Shown: positions 56,951 to 64,000 of the stretch, in pieces | Layout: each line of letters starts with the position of its first letter | How positions within the stretch are numbered: the stretch's first letter is position 1 | Notes under the pieces: model-generated | Told to the model about the DNA's origin: nothing | Seen by the model: the letters and a program-made list of their open reading frames with translations, nothing else | Databases searched by the model: none | From: Mauremys mutica | Lineage: Eukaryota; Chordata; Testudines; Geoemydidae | NCBI RefSeq assembly: GCF_020497125.1 | Contig: NC_059080.1 | Coordinates: forward strand, 67,054,573-67,118,572 | Length of the DNA stretch: 64,000 nucleotides | Reading direction: 5' to 3' | Program-made: the position numbers and the translations under genes

Positions 56951-59900
56951 CAACTCAGAGCCTTACCATCATAGGGTAACAGATCTTTGGTATATCCTAG
57001 GAAATGACTGGATGGCCTCATTCCATTTCATTAATGGGTCATATATCAGTGTTTTAGAGGCTAACACAGCTAAATATCGCTATGACGCTGCATGCCTCAA
57101 CAAAGAATTCAAAAGGGCACCAAGACTGATCCTGTCATTCATTACAACGTTGCCAACTCTTGCAACTGCAAGTCTCATATTTGGTGCTTTTCTGAAAGTC
57201 TAAGTCCCTGAAGTTGTGTGATTACATGAGACTCTCAGTTCATTAAAAGGCAAGTTTCTAGCTCCCCGGTTAGACAGAAATTTTTGAAAATGTGTCTCAG
57301 ACATACCTAAAGACTGAGAATCCAGAAGGCAAATAAGATTAATCCGTGTCACACTGTCTGAGATGGCTTACAAATGAGAGTGCCAATCTCAGGTCAGACT
57401 GTCAGAAAACAGAGCAGATGCCCCATATTTAAATGGTATATTCCGTAATTAGATTTCACCAAGACAGTAACAAGTGTGTGCTCTGGGATTACTATATTTG
57501 TCTCTCCATGATGCCACAGACAGTCCCTTAGGCTCTCCTGCCCTTATTACCCAGACAAACTGGACTTTGTGATGAAAGGTTATTAAAACAAAAAATCACC
57601 TCACGTTAGGTTAGTCCCAATCCCAAAGGGTCGGTCACTTATCCAGAGTTTGCATTGACCTGGGGTCTTACAAAGACAAAGCTGACAGCCAATTTCTCTA
57701 GTAAACTAACCAAAGATTTATTAGTTAAGAAAAATAATTGAAAGTTATTGAGAGGTTAAAGCAGGTACAATAAATTAACAGGTGAGCCAAAGTTTGTAAG
57801 TCCAAAATGATGGCAAAGAGGTAGTGATCTGATAGATTTCCATAAGTCTCTCAGGGTTACCCAAAATAACTGTGAGGATCTCTGTCCATTTGTTCAGAGG
57901 TATACCACCCTGGATCCAAACTTATTGTCTTCCCCAGAAATGAATCTGGCAAATATCTCCATCACAGCATGGACTTTTCCTCTGTTAATGAAACGCAAAC
58001 TTGGTCTGTGGATTTCTCATTGTCAAACACAATGACCCATGCTTTGAAGTTAGCATACAGTACTTCTTCATTTACAGCTCCAAAAGGCTTCAATCCTGTT
58101 TGATGGGCAATCCAATTACAGATACCTCCATAAAACATTTGGTTACAGCAATCCAAACAATCTTTCATTAGCTTTCATGAAGTTTAAACACCAAGTTTAC
58201 ACCTTTATCACACCTAAGGTTAATATACCTAGAGTTAATTAAATACAGGGATATACAAAATGGAATGCAATAGCATTCAACAGGTTAGAGATAAGTGAAG
58301 ACAATATCATTCACATTTCCTTTTAACTAAATTAACACTTGAGTGAATTAATACACTTAACAGTCCTTTGAGATTCACACACACAAGTTAATTGGCCTAT
58401 TGCTCTGACCTGACATGGTCTGTCAGTTCACAATCCAAAGTGTATTATTATTATTTCAAATCTCATGATATTTAGGCCTGACTCATTGTTTTTGAATATG
58501 TGGAGTTGACAATACTGTGTGGTCCCCCAGATCAAAGATAAAGACACAATGTGGTGTAGAGTGTGGACATTAATACAAGCTCTTCTGTATTCTGTAGATA
58601 TGGTACTATGGAGCATTTCACAAGCAAGTGGCTGGGGTTCTTTCTGAGGTGCTACACATGGCTTTATTCCATACAAATCCAATCTTAAGAATCTGCAAAT
58701 TTTTCTTTGATTAATAAGGAAGCAAGAATCAAAACAGTAACTAATCTGCCACATATAACATTTTTTGATTTGTGGGGGGGGTGGTGGGGAACAAAGCTTG
58801 TTATATTACCACTTGCTAAACATGAAATTCTAAGTATTGTTATAGAAATATGGTATCTAAACTAAATGCTTTCAGATTACTTGATCGAACCTAAAAGAAA
58901 AAAAATAGCATCCTGTTCCCTAAGGCTTGTAATAAAAATGTGAAATTTTATGAACCTTAAAGAAAGTAGATGTTAATTTTGACATAAATGTATATGGATT
59001 TGCAGTAAAAATGAAGTAACTCCACAGATTCCAAAACCTATCATGTGTTTTATTTATTTATTTAAGGGCTTGAAAGATAGATATTCTAGAGGAAAACACA
59101 TTCCCCATACTGGAAGTGAAGAAACAGGCAAACATGGCAAAAGAAGCATGATTGTCTTCAGCAGTCCTGTGATAACATGAGGAAGTTTATATTTGTCAGC
59201 AATTTTATATTTTTCCCTTCCTTTACCAGTGGACCACAGACATGTCATGGAGATGATCTGGAGAAACATGAATACTGCTATTGATGGATGATCTTTCTGA
59301 GCGGGAGCCTAATTCCACGATAGCAAGTGGCAAAGTCAAAAACATGATGTGAGTATGGAATAGGAGTCCAAATAAAACCACCATCAGCCAACGAAGAAAC
59401 AGCCAGATCCTTCTCCACCACTCCAGTCATGCAAAGTAGCCCATAAATCTGGCAGATCTGGCCACCTAGGGAGGTGCAGCACACAGTTTGATGCTGTGAT
59501 AAGTGCACATGCTGGATATTTCTGCTAAAACAGTTTTAATTGACAGTGTTGACACTGGACAGCACCAGAAGTCACTGGAATCTTGTCTATACCAGGGTCC
59601 CTACCAATACTAGCATTTGTACAGCTGAACCAGTGGACGTTTTTATCTAAGAATTCCCTCTCAAAATATCTGTAGACAGCTTTGGGCCCCAACAGTCCTG
59701 CCCAAATTTCAAGGTTTGCTCAGCACACCTGCTTATCTAAACCTAGGATGGAGCTTCTGTCTATTGCACAGATGCAAACCAGATTTTGTACATTATAAGA
59801 AGGCTAGGACATTTTTGCTGGAAATAAAGACAGAATAAAAATATTAGCATTAAATTAATTTATCTTAATAATGCTGTGCTATACAAGGTCACATCAATGC

Positions 59901-60501
59901 TAATATCACTTAAGATTTGAGTCAAATTTTTCAAAAAGTGGTCTCATTTGTGCATGCCAACATCTGTACATGCACTTTCTGAACTCAGCTTGAATACACA
60001 GGGAGCTAGGATTGATACATGCAAAACTCATTTGTTTAAGTGGGCTTGGCACATGGACGTTCCATCATCTGAACACACACAATGTTGTAATCTATCACCT
60101 CCATGAATTTGCATACACAAATTTGTGTGAACAGAAAAGGTGGCTAGGTGATGCTCCCTTTGAGTTTAAGGAAATTAAACAAAACAAAAAAAAATCTCTG
60201 TGTACACATATGGAATGAATTCTGAGCTCTCAATAACTTCAAGTAAGGAGTACGAAGCAGGGCCCATACCTGTCCATCACCTGTCTGTGTATTTAGTGTA
60301 TTGGTTTGTGAAATTATGTTCTTTAAAGAATCTTATTTTCTTTCTCCATTTATTCTGCATTTCAGAAGTTTATAGCTTGCATTTTTCCTGACACTTTGCT
60401 TGTTACAGTATACTTTTCTCTGCTCAGCATTTTAATTTTGGTGCTGTGTTTTCCACCCTTTAATCTTCAGACCTCAAACATCACTTTTTTCTAAAGTGAT
60501 G
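56951..60501. other. unassigned AT-rich intergenic DNA
   Basis: No gene supported. It includes the repeat at 57151-57265. The words CTAACACAGCTAAATATCGC at 57060 may be a very decayed Penelope-family scrap. Confidence 0.45.
57151..57265. repeat. interspersed repeat of unknown class
   Basis: TTGCCAACTCTTGCAAC, TCTCATATTTGGTGCTTTTC and GTGATTACATGAGACTCTCA follow a repeat I recall from turtle genomes. Class unknown and boundaries approximate. Confidence 0.45.
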
Positions 60502-60867
60502 CTTGTCTACACTTAGGGCAGCGTGTAGAGTACTTACGCTGCATGCCAATCTAGCACAGGTATAAATAGCAATGTAGATTGTAAGGCACTGCTTAGGCAA
60601 GTGCAGTAGTACAGAGTGCCCTACGTGCCTGATCCTAGGGTACATACCCTACACTACGCTGTATATGCCCAAGCAGTGCCTGCCACGTCTACACTGCTAG
60701 TTTTAGTAGTTTAGTGTCCCGCTGGAGCCTTTCCCCACTGCCTCCCCCAGCCGGAGCCTTTCGCTGACAAGTATAGCTACACACCACAATGAGTGTGGAC
60801 GCAACCTGCCTTTCACTACATTGCGTAGCTACATGTACCTAACATGCCACCACAAACACAGGCAAGG
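60502..60867. mobile_element. MITE with CTTGTCTACACTTAGGGCAG ends, about 366 bp
   Basis: The left end CTTGTCTACACTTAGGGCAG, followed by CGTGTAGAGTAC, aligns with the right end read in reverse (CTTGCCTGTGTTTGTGGTGG, then CATGTTAGGTAC). Inside are GGACGCAACCTGCCTTTCAC and GCGTAGCTACATG. Old copy of a turtle MITE I recall; no coding content. Confidence 0.65.
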
Positions 60868-61230
60868 TCTATAAATATCCAAAGACAGATGTTATATACA
60901 TTACCTGTCTCGCTTTCCAACACAGTCCAGTCTTTTAGTTTCAAGTTCTCCAAACCTAGATCTTGGGATCTAAGGGAGCTTAGAATTTGACCAAGTCAAC
61001 TATTTGATAATGGAAACAATATGAAGTGAAGTACATTTAATCAGCTAGCAGGTTTAAACTATTCAAATCTGTTTTCTTCATCTAGACATTTTGAGTCAAA
61101 TTTGTAATTGTATTCCAGTATAGTAATTGTTAAATTTTCCTTAAAAAATATTGGGTAAGGAATATTATATTATTCACAATACAGAATACTAGTATTGAAC
61201 TCAAGAAGTGCATGCCAAGGGACATAAGGA

Positions 61231-61249
61231 AATATATATATATATATAA
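61231..61249 (+). repeat. (TA)n microsatellite
   Basis: About nine TA units. Confidence 0.9.
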
Positions 61250-63490
61250 TGTCACTTTAAAAAGAAACACTCGACTTGGAAAAAAAATACCAAGTATGCC
61301 TAAATCCCATTTTCAATTATTTTTGGCATTCATATATTCTTCCTGAGTTATGTGAAGAAAGAGAGAATGTATTGCCGATAATATTTTAAAGCTATCACTT
61401 AATGCTCCATCATACATCATCACAAATTTCAGTTTCCAAGTCTTTCTGCAGTTATACAGTGGTAATTTATGGTGCTAGCTACTAGTTTTATAGGCTGATT
61501 ATCAGAAGGGGAATAGTAGCCGGCTTTTTCTGGCTCTCTCTCTCACTTTCAACTTCAAAATGAAAGCAGAACAAGACTGCTATAAGGTGAGAATTTCCCC
61601 ACTTTTATTTGGTTTTCGTTTTTCCTTTCAAGTCCTCTTCTCTGGGCTCCTACTGTATATGTCTCTGGGGCATATCTATCAAGCCTAAACTGACAAAATG
61701 GCTGTGGCCTTTTACTTCCTGTTTTTAACCATCCTAATTATTCTATTATGTCACAAACCATAATATTCCTTCAATATTTATAAATTTATGTCAGGTTTGA
61801 TAAAGCTACATCAACCTGAAATGCAACTCGATTATCTCATATTTAACAGCTCTCAAATATGATGGGATTTAATACCTACAACATATGAAAACACATCCCC
61901 CAGAGCTCATTAAGTGAATTTTGATAGTAAATAAGAAATTGCAAATCCCCTTCTCTCTACTTGTCAGACAAAAATGCATTATATCTATTATTAAAAACAC
62001 TTTAAATAATTATTCCAGTTTAACAAAATATGTACTCTACATTTCGATACAATGAGACAATCTTTAGAGTATAATCATAGGTGTCATCTGCAAAAGGAAA
62101 ATAGAGGAAGTAAGTTACAAAAAGGCATATTATGATAAACACAAGCTTGGATCTATTTATGACAAAGAAAGATCAAGTTATGGAGCACATAAGCAGGAGC
62201 ATTATAGCAGGAAAATGGATGCACTTGGTAATAATTAAGGACTGAAACAATCACATAATAAATATTCATAATAAAGAGATACCTTCGCTCATTAGAAAAC
62301 ATTTCCAGCTTGCAAATTCATACTTGGTATTCCCTTACCCAGCCGTCACCACCTCCACTACTCTTTTTATCGAGGAAGAAAGACCATGGCAACTGTTGTA
62401 CTACACAACTGGCCTGTTCATAACACTGAAAAGTTAGGCGCTTAAAGGTGAAAATCACACAAGGGGCTTTTCTCTCATTACTCACTTCTACAGGTCTGTA
62501 AAACTAAGGGGATTTAGAATGTAGGTCCATTGATTACAAGCCTAGGAAATGCCTTGAATGGTGCATTTGATACTTGTACTCCTTTATAAAAAAAAGAAAG
62601 TCACGATTTATTCAGCATACAAAAATAGTAAATATAAGAGGAGCTTGTATGAGTCCCAAAGATCTTCAAATGTAGAGTGCAAACCTTAACAAACACCAAT
62701 GAACTTTTGGAGGTTTTCTATCCCCTCAGCGAGCAAAGAGGAGAGGTGTTAACTGTGAATTGCATTTCAATATAAAGGCTCCATGGAGCACTCAGTTATT
62801 TGAATTTTCAGAAGAAAAAAATGGGTCTTTCATAAGAAAACAATTCTCAAACGACTCTATCCCACTCAGAATTCATAGTTATGCTTAATCTGCTGCTTCT
62901 CTGGCTCATTTACAGGGACTGTTGGCAGGTAGTGAATGCAAAATCATTTTAATAGGGGATCCCCTGGGAATGGGAGCAAAAGTTTTGAGCATTTACAATT
63001 TCACAATGAAATATGGCCAGCTGTTAGGAAACCAGCACTTCCCTGCTGTAACTTACTAGAATGAAACCATTTGCATGGGTATTTTCAAGTCAGCAGTCTG
63101 TAAAGGAAGAAACTAGACCATCCAATGAGCACTGAGGCATAGGGACCTGTCAAACACCGCTGATCACATTTAGAACTCTGACCCTAAATTAAAGGCCACA
63201 ACCAAACTCAATAGAGCAGGAAAGAGATGAGATGGGAGTGCAAGTAACATTGTTTTGGAGGGAGACGGGAGGCAGAGAGAGGGACTGGAATAGAAGGGAT
63301 TGGGGCTGTTTATGGGTTTTACGACTTATGTGAGCTCAATATGGAATTGGCTTATATCAAGTTCTTGTGCAAGATTCCCTACAGAGTGATCCAAATTTTC
63401 AGCTTTCCCAACCCTTGTCATCTTCTGAGCAGTAACTGCCAATCATGGCAAATGGTGCCAAGAAAAAAAAAAAGGAACGAAAACACAAGA

Positions 63491-63562
63491 ATTGGGCCCA
63501 GTCCAACTCCCACAGAAGTCAAGAGCCTTTCTATTGTCTCCAATGAGAATTGGGTCAGGCCA
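63491..63562. repeat. small palindromic repeat
   Basis: ATTGGGCCCAGTCCAACTCC mirrors GAATTGGGTCAGGCC around AGAAGTCAAGAGCC and TTGTCTCCAATG. Same family as 30781-30848. Confidence 0.5.
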
Positions 63563-64000
63563 CTTATTGGCAAGTGTGTCCACTAGCGACGTGCTAGTTT
63601 ACAACATCTTGATCATCGGTAGGCAGAGAAGACAGGGCTGGGCCAGACTCTGCTCTCACTTACATAGGTGTAATCCAGAGGAAGTAATCAGAATCTTGGA
63701 GAATAAGAAAGAAAGAAGAAATTGACTTGAGCATGGTCATTCTCTCAATGATAAAGAATTAGCAAAGATGTCCCTTCCCTTATTGCATTGCTCCCTGCTC
63801 ACTCCATTCAATCAATAATGCCAGCCTCTCTTCTCTTACTGCCACCTTCATGCCTTTTTCCACACTGCTCCCAGGGGTGGAATGTCCTCCAGGAACTGTT
63901 TCACCTAGCCACTACCCTGTCCTCAATCAAATCCCTCCTTACACACCCACAAGAAATAGGGTCAAACAAAACCTTTTGCTTTGTAAGCCATTCATTCATT

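Larger units (their letters stand above)
60868..64000. other. unassigned AT-rich intergenic DNA
   Basis: No gene supported. It holds a (TA)n run at 61231-61249, an A-run at 63462-63473 and a palindromic repeat at 63491-63562. Confidence 0.5.

Noticed and set aside
57050..57100. Further Penelope 3' end (CTAACACAGCTAAATATCGC)
   Set aside because: Similarity is confined to about 13 bases and there are no flanking duplications.

Overview
The window reads as non-coding vertebrate DNA, almost certainly from a cryptodiran turtle. The strongest marker is a tRNA-derived SINE at 27837-27995 that I recognise as the turtle Cry SINE. Around it are several MITE and Penelope-derived families that I associate with turtle and other sauropsid genomes. 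Composition is mostly AT-rich, there are no bacterial-style gene rows, and one run of Ns marks an assembly gap. I could not support any host protein-coding exon or any stable host RNA gene. Family names given from memory are marked as such and need a library search.

Layout. 1-3234 is mostly unassigned AT-rich DNA with old repeat scraps. A snap-back hAT-type MITE (3235-3601) lies 22 bp from a complete Ty3/Gypsy (mag-like) LTR retrotransposon (3624-8233). That element has two identical 191-bp LTRs and a perfect 5-bp target duplication, so it inserted recently. Its gag and pol coding region is complete except for one frame break at about 4332. From 8234 to 21180 come two Penelope-derived insertions (9529-9666 and 14147-14370), a 652-bp element with a perfect 10-bp target duplication (15817-16468), and a 1.6-kb hAT-type element with a G-rich minisatellite inside (17741-19329). 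A decayed 2.9-kb PIF/Harbinger transposon with two convergent, internally deleted genes fills 21183-24121. A MITE, a solo retroviral-type LTR with a perfect 5-bp target duplication (26966-27610) and the Cry SINE follow. The second half is repeat-poorer: MITEs at 34433-34555, 38195-38468, 56673-56950 and 60502-60867, a MIR-like SINE at about 35553, a Penelope fragment carrying a hammerhead-ribozyme-like core (40618-40702), and many short palindromic repeats. A 23-N gap at 44023-44045 sits between two noisy copies of the same roughly 250 bp and is very probably a false duplication.

How the parts relate. The only nearly complete gene set is that of the Gypsy element: Gag coats and packages its RNA, protease cleaves the polyprotein, reverse transcriptase and RNase H copy the RNA from a tRNA-Ser-like primer site, and integrase inserts the copy. 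The Harbinger remnants are the two partners of that superfamily (DDE transposase and Myb/SANT-like protein), both broken. The most unusual signal is the set of Penelope-derived insertions with 12-14 bp target duplications, 5'-inverted structures and hammerhead-like cores. I see no novel multi-gene system.
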